64,000 nucleotides of DNA from Acidaminococcus massiliensis. Lineage in GTDB: Bacteria > Bacillota > Negativicutes > Acidaminococcales > Acidaminococcaceae. The stretch covers positions 753,465 through 817,464 of the forward strand of contig NZ_LT608315.1 of NCBI RefSeq assembly GCF_900095825.1. Reading direction: 5' to 3'. The stretch's first letter is position 1, and each line of letters opens with the position of its first letter. A program made the translations under genes and the position numbers. The notes beneath the pieces are model-generated. The model saw only the letters and a program-made list of their open reading frames with translations, searched no databases and was not told the origin of the DNA. Positions 55,961-63,037 of the stretch are shown here, in pieces.

Positions 55961-56371
55961 TTATTTTTCCTTCAGCAGTTTCTTTTGCTCTTTTTCGATC
56001 TGCTTAATACTCTTATCTGGAGTAGGAAGATCTTCCAGCATAGCTGCCTAAGGTAACCATTTTGTGGACTTATCTGTTTTATCATAGTCAGAGGAAAGAG
56101 CAAAGAGGTCACGCAGCTTTTGATAGAACCTTTTTCACTGGCTCGAATATCCTGGTTTGTCGGAATTTGCAATTTGCATAAAACGCAAATTGCTTTCCTG
56201 TTCTAGCTCATTTTCATCGAAAATGGCAGCAAGATGGCGAGAAATGGTAGATATGTTTTTTTGAAAAAGCTCGGCGATTTGAGCTTGGGTAAGCCACACT
56301 GTTCCGTCTTTTGCATACAAGCGGACGTTAGATTGCCCATCTTCTGTATTGTAAATAATGATGTTGTCCAT
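55961..56371 (-). pseudogene. decayed rhuM-like gene
   Basis: The first 78 codons (ATG at 56371) match the RhuM family start: DNIIIYNTEDGQSNVRLYAK, TVWLTQAQIAELFQ, HLAAIFDENELEQESNLR. After IANSDKPG the frame breaks. The later DIRASEK, LRDLFALSSDYDKTDKST and the Lys-rich end to TAA 55963-55961 are RhuM C-terminal segments in another frame, with an in-frame TAG. A central stretch (the YNLDVIISVGYRVNSKRG part) is deleted. Confidence 0.75.
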
Positions 56372-56415
56372 GGCTTAATTACGTTTCCTTTCACCAACAG
56401 GTCTTGGACGATGAA

Positions 56416-56622
56416 TTATGGCCGGCAAATCCCACAAGGAGTGTATCCTGCATCAATAGCTTCTTCACGGGTGTCAAAGTGAACACGATGATCTGCACGG
56501 ATTCTTTGCTCTGCTCTGCATCCTTCGTAGTGGAACTTGTGGCTGGCAGAGTTGCCTACATAGGCAAGAGCAGTAGAACAAAGAGTAACCAACAATGCGG
56601 TAAGTAAAGCAATCTTTCTCAT
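56416..56622 (-). CDS. small secreted protein with Ada-type Cys/His domain
   Basis: A 68-residue protein with a signal peptide (about 1-20, ending ALAYV). The mature part GNSASHKFHYEGCRAEQRI and REEAIDAGYTPCGICRP has the Cys and His pattern of the small Ada-like metal-binding repeats found at the ends of secreted nucleases. Only this domain is present. I chose the ATG at 56622, six bases after GGAGGCG. It is on the prophage, so it may be a conversion gene; function unknown. Confidence 0.75.
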   Translation of the reverse strand: MRKIALLTALLVTLCSTALAYVGNSASHKFHYEGCRAEQRIRADHRVHFDTREEAIDAGYTPCGICRP

Positions 56623-56700
56623 AGTAAACGCCTCCATTTATTTTTTATCCCCAGAATTTCTTCTCTGGAGAGAGTAAACTTTATTGAACTTCAGGAACAT

Positions 56701-58470
56701 CTATGATCGGGAATCATCAGCAATCCTTCTTTTCCCATGCAGTGTTAAGGCATTGTCACGAGTAATATTGTAGTCAGGGCTGGTCAAGTCGCACTGCCGG
56801 CAGTAAAAGTTAGACGGTGCATGAAGGATGCCAGAAAGGGTATCGAAAAGCAGATCATTGGTGAAAATGGCATTTTCATGGGCCCGAAGTTGTTGGCTTA
56901 CTTGTGGATAAGCCTGCTGATAAGAAGGAGAAAGATAAATCCACAGCGGAATCCGGACCATGTCGTATTGGAAGGGAGAAGCTGTATGGGTCAGTTCCAT
57001 ATCTTCTCCATGATCGGATACATAAATCATGGCCTGGAGAGGCAGGCTTTTGGCTTCTTCAAAAATGTCCTTCAGTACAAAATCGGTGTAATGGAGAGAA
57101 CGACGATACCAAAGAGCCTTTTCCCGTTTATCCACGTCGGCCCAATGCTGCTTTTCTACATAGGCCTGGGGAACTCGGTGGTCATAGCGGAAATGGCTGC
57201 CCATAAGGTGCAAGACGATAAAATTCTTTTTCCCCGCAGGAATCCGGGAAAGCGGTTCCAGAATATCTTCATCCGGCTCCTGCAACCATTCCTGGTGGTC
57301 AGCCTGCTGGGCAATGACGGTAATTCCCGCATCAGAAACACTACTCTGCTCCTGAGTGGAAATCCAATAGGTTTCATAGCCGGCTTTTTTTGCCAGGGTC
57401 ATAATATCCACTGAATATTTCAGGGGCTTCCGATTGTATTGATTTGCACTGGTAAGGGCCTGAGTTATAGCCATAACGGTGTTGGGAAAATTGGAATAGG
57501 CATGGGGATAAAAGAAAAAACATTGATCCTGCCGGTGGGATTTTTCCCAAGGGGTAGTATTTTCGGGTGTATCAGCAAAAGCAGACATATCATCCCGACA
57601 GGCACTTTCTCCCAGTACTAGAACAATGGAACCAGAAAGCTGGGAGGCTGGGGTCTCCAATTTCAGGGTACGGGCATTCTGGGGCAGATTCTGGCGTAGC
57701 TCTTTAAAAGCCTGGAGGGGGCCATTCTCCCGGTACAGATGGAAGACCCTGTCAGATGGAAAAATGGAAGTCAGATAGTTGCCGAAAAAATATAGGAGTA
57801 CCAGGGGAAGAATGGCCCATTTTTTCCCTTTCAGTTCTGGACAGGCAGAACGGTGGCAGCTGGCTTCAATCCAGCGGTAAAGCAACAAAAATTCGGCTGT
57901 AAGACCCAAAAGAACACCTGCCAACAGAGACAGACTGAAAATCGAGCTGAGGTAATTGTAGGCTTCCCGGGGAGTGGTGGCCAGAATGGACAGCAGAGCA
58001 ATTTCATCCAGGGGTTTCCCGTAATGGAAAAAATAAAAACAATAGGCCAGGCTGGACAGTTCTAGCAGAAACAGCAAAAGGGTATAAAGGGAGCAAAGAG
58101 GCTTGCGGGCTTTTTTACTGTGGGATGCCAATTCCAGAAAAACAACAGTGGAGGCAAACAAAACGGAAGGAAAAATAAAGTAATTACCAATATCATTTTG
58201 GAAAAAAACTGGAAGCTGAGAAAAAACTAGACCATAGGGAAGTAGCCAGAGGAGGGCGATGAAACCAGCTATCCTTTCTCTGCGTTGCTGTTCTCTACTA
58301 TCTGGAAACAAGAAATGGACAAGAATCAGAGACCCATATAGAAATACACCGCTGCGGATGAGACGGAGCAGGGTGATTCGGTGCATAGGATATAAAGGAG
58401 ACTGAAAGCAAGACATACAAATAGCAAAACTAAAAAGAAGTATCAGCAAAAACGTTTTTGTAGCATACAA
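56701..58470 (-). CDS. lipid A phosphoethanolamine transferase-like protein
   Basis: A 589-residue membrane enzyme of the EptA/CptA group. Four to five membrane segments fill 1-230, then a periplasmic alkaline-phosphatase-like domain: LGESACRDDMSAF at 286-298 (metal Glu), nucleophile Thr in ENTTPWEK near 305, LMGSHFRYDH, and YVSDHGEDME near 470. These enzymes add phosphoethanolamine to lipid A or core sugars and reduce binding of cationic peptides. The start is unsure: TTG 58470 is used here with no good ribosome site, and no ATG fits before the first membrane segment. A GAAGGTG site lies 45 bases upstream. Confidence 0.82.
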   Translation of the reverse strand: MYATKTFLLILLFSFAICMSCFQSPLYPMHRITLLRLIRSGVFLYGSLILVHFLFPDSREQQRRERIAGFIALLWLLPYGLVFSQLPVFFQNDIGNYFIFPSVLFASTVVFLELASHSKKARKPLCSLYTLLLFLLELSSLAYCFYFFHYGKPLDEIALLSILATTPREAYNYLSSIFSLSLLAGVLLGLTAEFLLLYRWIEASCHRSACPELKGKKWAILPLVLLYFFGNYLTSIFPSDRVFHLYRENGPLQAFKELRQNLPQNARTLKLETPASQLSGSIVLVLGESACRDDMSAFADTPENTTPWEKSHRQDQCFFFYPHAYSNFPNTVMAITQALTSANQYNRKPLKYSVDIMTLAKKAGYETYWISTQEQSSVSDAGITVIAQQADHQEWLQEPDEDILEPLSRIPAGKKNFIVLHLMGSHFRYDHRVPQAYVEKQHWADVDKREKALWYRRSLHYTDFVLKDIFEEAKSLPLQAMIYVSDHGEDMELTHTASPFQYDMVRIPLWIYLSPSYQQAYPQVSQQLRAHENAIFTNDLLFDTLSGILHAPSNFYCRQCDLTSPDYNITRDNALTLHGKRRIADDSRS

Positions 58471-58518
58471 CAGCTTTTGCTTATAAATTGGCGAAAAGTG
58501 CGTAAAATCACCTTCTTA

Positions 58519-58556
58519 GAGTTATCTTATCCTATTTTACTTAACTCTACCCAAAA
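58519..58556. other. inverted repeat upstream of the transferase
   Basis: AGAGTTA and TAACTCT arms (about 58519-58549) in the AT-rich gap before the transferase. It may be an operator or chance. Confidence 0.3.
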
Positions 58557-58570
58557 TATTATAACAGCTT

Positions 58571-58792
58571 TTATTTTTTGTGCCTTTCAACTTCCACCTG
58601 CGTTACGGTAAGTTCACGATTCAAATCATTATGCTTTTCATGTTCTTCTTCATGTTCAAAAGACTTTTTGTTCATCTCGTAACTGAGACGGGAGTTGAGG
58701 TAACAAGTAGGCTCGCCATTTTCATCTTCGCGGACAAAGCTCCGGATATCATATGGCAATGGCAGAAGGACAGTTCTCATTGGTTTGCTCAT
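58571..58792 (-). CDS. small ImmA/IrrE-like phage protein
   Basis: A 73-residue protein. LPYDIRSFVREDENGEPTCYLNSRLSYE and then SFEHEEEHEKHNDLN match the short ImmA/IrrE-type proteins next to phage repressors; the usual HExxH zinc motif is here HEEEH with a downstream His-x-x-Asp. It may cut or destabilise the repressor during induction. I chose the ATG at 58792, nine bases after GAAGGCG at the end of the repressor gene, whose stop it nearly touches. Confidence 0.7.
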   Translation of the reverse strand: MSKPMRTVLLPLPYDIRSFVREDENGEPTCYLNSRLSYEMNKKSFEHEEEHEKHNDLNRELTVTQVEVERHKK

Positions 58793-58793
58793 T

Positions 58794-59159
58794 TTAATCA
58801 ACGCCTTCTTTAGATTTCTGGTAATCGATAAACTTCATAACCTCCTTGATGGATTCCGGATTTAAATGCTTTGTGGCATCGAAAAGTACTTTATATTGGG
58901 GGTTGTCATGGATTTCTTGGGCCAAGCGGGCAGTATCAGGATTTAGATAATATCCACCAGACGGTTTCTTATTACCGATTAGTTCATCTACGGTTATATC
59001 AAAAATTTTAGATAATTTTATCAAGGTATTTGGGTCAGGGGTAGAACGGTCTGTTTCCCATCTTGCAATAGCTTGTTGAGAAAATCCAACCTTCTGAGCA
59101 AGCTCAGCCTGAGTCATTTTATGTAATGAACGCAATCTTTTCAATTCATTACTAAGCAT
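58794..59159 (-). CDS. CI-like XRE repressor
   Basis: A 121-residue repressor. The N-terminal HTH (about 5-60) has MTQAELAQKVGFSQQAIARWE and STPDPNTLIKLSKIFDITVDELIG. The short C-terminal part (about 70-121) is helical and lacks an S24 peptidase domain, so induction likely depends on the adjacent ImmA-like protein rather than self-cleavage. It is divergent from the Cro-like gene, with palindromes between. GGAGG precedes the ATG. Confidence 0.9.
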   Translation of the reverse strand: MLSNELKRLRSLHKMTQAELAQKVGFSQQAIARWETDRSTPDPNTLIKLSKIFDITVDELIGNKKPSGGYYLNPDTARLAQEIHDNPQYKVLFDATKHLNPESIKEVMKFIDYQKSKEGVD

Positions 59160-59242
59160 TAAAATTCAGCCTCCTTTCTTTTACACCACCAAAATACCAC
59201 AAAACGTAGTAAAAATAAAACAATTATATCGAAACCTAACTA

Positions 59243-59274
59243 TTGAATATAACTACTTAATGTAGTATACTACA
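59243..59274 (+). promoter_or_regulatory. lysis-lysogeny switch: operators and cro promoter
   Basis: TTGAAT at 59243-59248 and TATACT at 59266-59271 with 17-base spacer. The palindrome TGTAGTATACTACA (59261-59274) covers the -10, and ACTAC-TTAAT-GTAGT (59252-59266) overlaps it. A half-site GTAGT also lies at about 59,206. Sites of the repressor and Cro. Confidence 0.75.
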
Positions 59275-59304
59275 ATTGATAGTTAAAGAGAAGGGAGGCA
59301 TAAA

Positions 59305-59505
59305 ATGGAAAATCTTCTTGTACAGCTCCGTGGAGAAAGGACCCAAACAGAGATGGCTGAAAAATATGGCGTCAGCCAACAGTCTTGGAGCTGCTGGGAA
59401 AATGGGGCTCGAAAACCTCCGCTCAATATTATGCTTAGGCTAGAAAAAGATAGCGGGATTCCAATGGAGAAAATCTTTTATAAAGAGTTCAACAACTATA
59501 AGTAG
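59305..59505 (+). CDS. Cro-like XRE protein
   Basis: A 66-residue helix-turn-helix protein: LRGERTQTEMAEKYGVSQQSWSCWENG is the HTH, MLRLEKDSGIPMEKIFY the last helix. AGGGAGG precedes ATG 59305. First rightward gene after the operators, the usual place of cro. Confidence 0.85.
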   Translation: MENLLVQLRGERTQTEMAEKYGVSQQSWSCWENGARKPPLNIMLRLEKDSGIPMEKIFYKEFNNYK

Positions 59506-59521
59506 TAAAAAAGAAAAAATC

Positions 59522-59923
59522 ATGGAAGTGAAAATTAATGGAATGCCAAAAGAAATAGCCGATTTTCTAAAAGAAATAGAAAACCGGCCAATGTACTCAA
59601 AGCCTACGGCTCATACCCATAGCGTACCAAGCATTAGCTCTGATATCCATTGTCATAGCATACCAAGCATTAGCTCTGATACCCATTGTCATATCGTGCT
59701 GACGCCTAACTCAGATGAAGATGAATGGAGAAATGGAATGAAGAAGCGGAAACAAAAAAAAGGTCTTCTGCTGGGAGCAAAAGACCCTAAGGGTTATTCA
59801 GTCAGGATTTCGATTAAAGTTTCCGATGGTAACGCCAACAATCTGATCGGTGAAGATTGCAAGGACTTCATAATTCAGAGTTTGTTGAGGGCACGCAAAC
59901 GGGACAACCTGAGCATTTTTTAG
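59522..59923 (+). CDS. unknown protein with His-rich tandem repeat
   Basis: A 133-residue protein. Residues about 33-58 contain a 12-residue unit, HSVPSISSDIHC, repeated as HSIPSISSDTHC, giving several HxH and HCH pairs that could bind metal. A basic KKRKQKKG stretch and SVRISIKVSDGNANNLIGED follow. No family recognised. It starts 17 bases after cro, with no strong ribosome site. Confidence 0.6.
   Translation: MEVKINGMPKEIADFLKEIENRPMYSKPTAHTHSVPSISSDIHCHSIPSISSDTHCHIVLTPNSDEDEWRNGMKKRKQKKGLLLGAKDPKGYSVRISIKVSDGNANNLIGEDCKDFIIQSLLRARKRDNLSIF
59618..59689. repeat. 36-base tandem repeat, two units, inside the His-rich gene
   Basis: Units at 59618-59653 and 59654-59689 differ at two bases, and CAT starts a third partial unit at 59690. 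The length is a multiple of three, so copy changes keep the frame. Confidence 0.75.
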
Positions 59924-60013
59924 AAGCAATGTTTTGGAATTGCTAATGACGAGAGCATCTGGGGATAAAGTTTCATAAATTTTAATGGGGCCAAACTAAG
60001 GGGGAATTAACTT

Positions 60014-60271
60014 ATGAATGAACTTGACCGACTGAAAACAGAAAACACCGATCTCAAGCGGCAGCTTGAAGAACAGCGATTGAAAGAAGCGGATACAGGC
60101 CAGATGACTAAGCAAGAAATAGTAGCACGTTTAAACAAAATGACTGCCGACTTCAATCAGCAACTTGAAGAATGGCAAAAACAAGGCAAGTTATGCAATG
60201 AAAAAAGAATCTATTTTAAGTTAATGGGATTCTTGTTAAAGTGCTGCTGGTGCCTGGTTGAGAGCATCTAA
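60014..60271 (+). CDS. small coiled-coil protein
   Basis: An 85-residue protein, strongly helical: NELDRLKTENTDLKRQLEEQ is heptad-like, and the C-terminal FKLMGFLLKCCWCLVESI is Cys-rich and hydrophobic. GGGGGA precedes ATG 60014. No family recognised. It faces the gene at 60280 tail to tail. Confidence 0.5.
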   Translation: MNELDRLKTENTDLKRQLEEQRLKEADTGQMTKQEIVARLNKMTADFNQQLEEWQKQGKLCNEKRIYFKLMGFLLKCCWCLVESI

Positions 60272-60279
60272 AAGGCCGC

Positions 60280-60693
60280 TTAGTCTTTAAAATACGTAAG
60301 CAAGAATTCGACAATGTCGATTATTGTTCTGATAGCAGCCATCTTTTCTGTGCGTGTCCATTCACTAAACGTTGGAAAGAAAGAATTAAACTGGCGCTCC
60401 TCTTTTTCAGCAAACTCGGGAACATCTTCAACGGGAACCTGCTCTTCAAAAACCGGCTGTGCTTGGAGTGCTAACTCAAGCAAACGGTCACGATCCTCTT
60501 GCTTAAACTGAGAAAGAAGTTCAAACGTGGGCGGCAAAAGGTCTTTGAGAGTAACGGCGTCAATAGTTTGTTTAAGTGTTCGCTTAGGTTCACTCATCAA
60601 TTTAAGAGGACGACGAATCGAATCGGAAAACTGCTGCAGTGGTTTTGAATATTCATTGAGCCACTGAACACTAATTGAGTCAAACGGTTTCAT
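60280..60693 (-). CDS. unknown phage protein
   Basis: A 137-residue acidic-to-neutral protein, helical throughout (LLSQFKQEDRDRLLELALQA), with a Pro/Glu-rich linker near 80-92 and a late aromatic WTRTEKMAAIRTIIDIVEFL. I see no known motif. GGGAG lies about 11 bases before the ATG at 60693. Its promoter is of the shared palindromic kind (60708-60733). Confidence 0.6.
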   Translation of the reverse strand: MKPFDSISVQWLNEYSKPLQQFSDSIRRPLKLMSEPKRTLKQTIDAVTLKDLLPPTFELLSQFKQEDRDRLLELALQAQPVFEEQVPVEDVPEFAEKEERQFNSFFPTFSEWTRTEKMAAIRTIIDIVEFLLTYFKD

Positions 60694-60707
60694 AGGTATC
60701 GCATCTC

Positions 60708-60733
60708 CCTTCTGATCACATTATATCAGAAGG
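60708..60733. promoter_or_regulatory. palindromic divergent promoter, copy A
   Basis: CCTTCTGAT (60708-60716) and ATCAGAAGG (60725-60733) flank an extended -10, TCTGATATAAT, on the minus strand. Each arm also provides an AGAAGG ribosome-site-like sequence for the genes on the two sides. Confidence 0.6.
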
Positions 60734-60752
60734 AAAACAAAAGGAGAAAATC

Positions 60753-60947
60753 ATGAGCATCGAAAAGAAAGAAAATATCAGTGCTATTTCGGACAAAGAG
60801 GAAAAGCCAGAAATTGTGGTTAATATTGAGACAACCATTGAGCCCGCAGAAAAGGCAGTCAGCTACGTAACGACCATTATAAACAAAATGAAAGAAGAGT
60901 ATAGCACGGACCACACTCTTCTTTTCAAGGTTGATTTTTACGACTAA
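60753..60947 (+). CDS. small acidic unknown protein
   Basis: A 64-residue acidic protein (EKKENISAISDKEEKPEIVV). AAAGGAG lies just before ATG 60753. It overlaps the convergent DUF2513-like gene by four bases. No family recognised. Confidence 0.55.
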   Translation: MSIEKKENISAISDKEEKPEIVVNIETTIEPAEKAVSYVTTIINKMKEEYSTDHTLLFKVDFYD

Positions 60948-61321
60948 TGAGTCTCAAGATGTTTTATAAGGATCTTCCTCGCAATCTCTTGTACTACCTC
61001 AAGCGAAGCCGCACCCCCAACGGGCTTGAGCGATGCCTTGGTTTTCCTCCATACAAATCCATTCCGAATGGTATCAAGGTACTCACAGCCTGAGTTAGAC
61101 AGACATTTGATTTGATACTGTGGGAACACATTATCATAGCGTCTTATATCAACGGCGTCTATCAATCCAGCCTGATACATCATATGGACATTGTAATAGA
61201 GACTATCCTTATTGCTGCATAAGTTTTTGAAATCGGCAGCAGTAAGGGAAGTGCTATCAGAGGCTTCTATTTGTAACATGATTCTACGGATTAAATCTAA
61301 ATCGCGTTTTATTTTGAGCAC
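60944..61321 (-). CDS. DUF2513-like protein
   Basis: A 125-residue protein. KRDLDLIRRIMLQIEASDST and a small winged-helix-like body (YNVHMMYQAGLIDAVDI, YQIKCLSNSGCEYLDTIRN) fit the DUF2513 family of phage and mobile-element proteins of unknown role. The start is GTG 61321, seven bases after AGGAG. Its promoter is copy B of the palindromic set. Confidence 0.75.
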   Translation of the reverse strand: MLKIKRDLDLIRRIMLQIEASDSTSLTAADFKNLCSNKDSLYYNVHMMYQAGLIDAVDIRRYDNVFPQYQIKCLSNSGCEYLDTIRNGFVWRKTKASLKPVGGAASLEVVQEIARKILIKHLETH

Positions 61322-61356
61322 ATCCTTTCTCCTGGCATTATATCAGACGAAAGGAT
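61322..61356. promoter_or_regulatory. palindromic divergent promoter, copy B
   Basis: ATCCTTTC (61322-61329) and GAAAGGAT (61349-61356) flank TCTGATATAAT (minus strand, -10 at 61342-61337). Confidence 0.6.
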
Positions 61357-61376
61357 AATTATGAAGGGAGAGTTCA

Positions 61377-61544
61377 ATGGCAATTTCAGTTACACTGCAA
61401 ACAAAAACAAAAGGATTAAAACCCTATAAGAAAAAAGTAAAGAAGTTATTCAAACATTTAAGAAAAGCAAAATCATTGTCGGATGAAATTGCTTTCTTAA
61501 ATGTTGAAGTGAAGTCAAAGGTTAAAAGGTTGTCTTCACATTAA
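61377..61544 (+). CDS. small basic unknown protein
   Basis: A 55-residue Lys-rich protein, MAISVTLQTKTKGLKPYKKK then KLFKHLRKAKSLSDEI. AAGGGAG is six bases before ATG 61377. It overlaps the convergent zinc-ribbon gene by 23 bases. Basic charge would suit nucleic acid or protein binding; nothing more can be said. Confidence 0.5.
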   Translation: MAISVTLQTKTKGLKPYKKKVKKLFKHLRKAKSLSDEIAFLNVEVKSKVKRLSSH

Positions 61545-61716
61545 TGATAGCCCCGCAATAAGGGCACTTACATCGTGGCGGTTTTATCTTGATTGTTTTT
61601 TCACAATTCGGGCAAGGCGCATCTTGCCCATGCTTTTTTAAATCAGCTTTAACTGCTTGAGAGAGCTCTGCTCTGATTTTACGCATAAAACCATCTGAGT
61701 CAAAGTCAAACTTCAT
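61522..61716 (-). CDS. small zinc-ribbon protein
   Basis: A 64-residue protein. CPNC near 39 and CPYC near 55 form a zinc ribbon after a helical start (DSDGFMRKIRAELSQAVKAD). GAAGGTG is six bases before the ATG at 61716. Promoter copy C drives it. Likely nucleic-acid or protein binding. Confidence 0.7.
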   Translation of the reverse strand: MKFDFDSDGFMRKIRAELSQAVKADLKKHGQDAPCPNCEKTIKIKPPRCKCPYCGAIINVKTTF

Positions 61717-61728
61717 AAAAGACACCTT

Positions 61729-61757
61729 CTTTCTGCTTCTTAAATTATAGCAGAAAG
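61729..61757. promoter_or_regulatory. palindromic divergent promoter, copy C
   Basis: CTTTCTGCT (61729-61737) and AGCAGAAAG (61749-61757) flank TCTGCTATAAT on the minus strand. Confidence 0.6.
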
Positions 61758-61787
61758 CGCAGGTGAAAAAAGAGAAAGGAGCCAATT

Positions 61788-62099
61788 ATGAAAGACAAGT
61801 TGGTACTGACAGCCACGGAAACGGCTGAAGTCTTGAATATCGGTCTTTCAAGCGTTTACTACCTGAGAGATCACAACATCCTTCCGCAGCTACATGATCT
61901 GCCAGGAGTGAGATTCAGAGCAAAAGATGTGTATGCCCTTGCAGGAGAAGGGAGCAATGCTCAGGAATACACGCCTTTCCGTTTCAAAGAGCTGGAAGCT
62001 GAGCTAAAGAACAAAGACGCAAGGATCCAGAAGCTTGAAACCATTCTGAAAGGAACAACGTCAAGAATGTTGGAAGCTTTGAAAGAAGGCGGTTTGTAA
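61788..62099 (+). CDS. MerR/excisionase-like DNA-binding protein
   Basis: A 103-residue protein. LTATETAEVLNIGLSSVYYLRDHNILP is a helix-turn-helix of the excisionase or MerR-like type with wing FRAKDVYAL, and a C-terminal coiled coil (about 68-98) for dimer formation. AAAGGAG precedes ATG 61788. It could be excisionase or an early regulator. Confidence 0.7.
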   Translation: MKDKLVLTATETAEVLNIGLSSVYYLRDHNILPQLHDLPGVRFRAKDVYALAGEGSNAQEYTPFRFKELEAELKNKDARIQKLETILKGTTSRMLEALKEGGL

Positions 62100-62110
62100 C
62101 GGACGCAGAA

Positions 62111-62551
62111 ATGATTGAGAATATCCGGGCTAACGTCAGGTACTACCGGATCGTGAAAGGGTTGTCCGGACGCCGGCTCAGTGCAGCTATTGGACTCAGC
62201 CCCACATGGATCTGCTGCTTTGAGTCAGGAATTATTCGGGAGTCAACTCCTGAAAATTTGCGGTTGTTGGCCAAGGCTCTTGGCAAGAAGCTCAGTGATT
62301 TGATCAAACCGCCCAAAGCTGTGATTCAGAAGATCAGTCCGGAAGAAACGGAGCAGGGATTGCAGAATCTGGAACGGATCCGTAAACAAAAAGGACTGTC
62401 GGTTCGGCAGTTTGAACAGAACCTGGGGCTGTGTGAGGGGCACCTGGCTAAGGCTCTAAAAGGTTATAGAAGATTTACCATTGAAACTTGGTGGAAGATT
62501 GCAGAAACACTGGACATGGATCTGAAAACGCTGATTAGGAGGGAAGCATAA
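62111..62551 (+). CDS. double XRE-domain regulator
   Basis: A 146-residue protein with two helix-turn-helix units. The first is about 8-62 (GLSGRRLSAAIGLSPTWICC then LRLLAKALGKKLSDLI). The second is about 84-142 (LSVRQFEQNLGLCEGHLAKA then WWKIAETLDMDLKTLI). Two DNA-binding heads in one chain are less common for phage regulators. Its stop overlaps the next ATG by one base. Confidence 0.75.
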   Translation: MIENIRANVRYYRIVKGLSGRRLSAAIGLSPTWICCFESGIIRESTPENLRLLAKALGKKLSDLIKPPKAVIQKISPEETEQGLQNLERIRKQKGLSVRQFEQNLGLCEGHLAKALKGYRRFTIETWWKIAETLDMDLKTLIRREA

Positions 62552-62784
62552 TGGTTTACAAAGTGGACGATGAATTCTTTAATCAGGTAGATGCGCTGCT
62601 GGATAGTATTGCTGACATGTGCCAGGCTACCGATACCCTGGAAAACGCAGGCGTAGCAATTATCAATATCCAGAAATGGACAGATATGAGAGACAAAGCT
62701 GCCAAGGTATTGGACAGCATGAATGATGGGTTCGATTCCGCGGAAGGAGAGAAAGAAAATGAAGAGGGATTACAGGATTGCTGA
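62551..62784 (+). CDS. small acidic unknown protein
   Basis: A 77-residue acidic helical protein (DEFFNQVDALLDSIADMCQA). It shares a base with the previous stop, and its 3' end overlaps the next gene by 26 bases. AGGAGG lies before ATG 62551. No family recognised. Confidence 0.55.
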   Translation: MVYKVDDEFFNQVDALLDSIADMCQATDTLENAGVAIINIQKWTDMRDKAAKVLDSMNDGFDSAEGEKENEEGLQDC

Positions 62785-62938
62785 ATTGCTGCTGGCTCCG
62801 GTGTTTTGGATTTACATTCTGGCCGGCATTGTGATTGACGATATTCGGGAATGGCCTCCCAGGTTCCAGGGTTTCATGGCTGGTATATCAGCAACGGTGA
62901 TGGGGCTGGTTATTCTAGTAGGGCTGATGACCGTATGA
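62759..62938 (+). CDS. small membrane protein
   Basis: A 59-residue protein with two hydrophobic segments (LLLAPVFWIYILAGIVI and MAGISATVMGLVILVGLM). AAGGAG precedes ATG 62759. The hairpin at 62957-62984 (CCATCAG / CTGATGG) follows. No function can be assigned. Confidence 0.55.
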   Translation: MKRDYRIAELLLAPVFWIYILAGIVIDDIREWPPRFQGFMAGISATVMGLVILVGLMTV

Positions 62939-62956
62939 TTTTCCCAATAAAAAAAT

Positions 62957-62990
62957 GACCATCAGTGGAGATCTGATGGCCACCATAAGG
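62957..62990 (+). terminator. hairpin between the membrane protein gene and gam
   Basis: CCATCAG-TGGAGAT-CTGATGG; weak T-tract. Down-stream TTATTATAAC at about 63013-63024 may be a -10 for the next gene. Confidence 0.4.
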
Positions 62991-63037
62991 TAATTGGAGC
63001 ACGCACTTCATAATTATTATAACATGGGAGGCTAGAA

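Noticed and set aside
55860-56051. 63-aa plus-strand frame over the NYN leader RNA
   Set aside because: It is antisense to the structured RNA and the rhuM remnant; no ribosome site.
56821-57414. 197-aa plus-strand frame opposite the phosphoethanolamine transferase
   Set aside because: Antisense shadow; motifs of the transferase on the other strand are complete.
59618-59689. CRISPR-like repeat
   Set aside because: The units are directly adjacent without spacers and are part of a coding frame.
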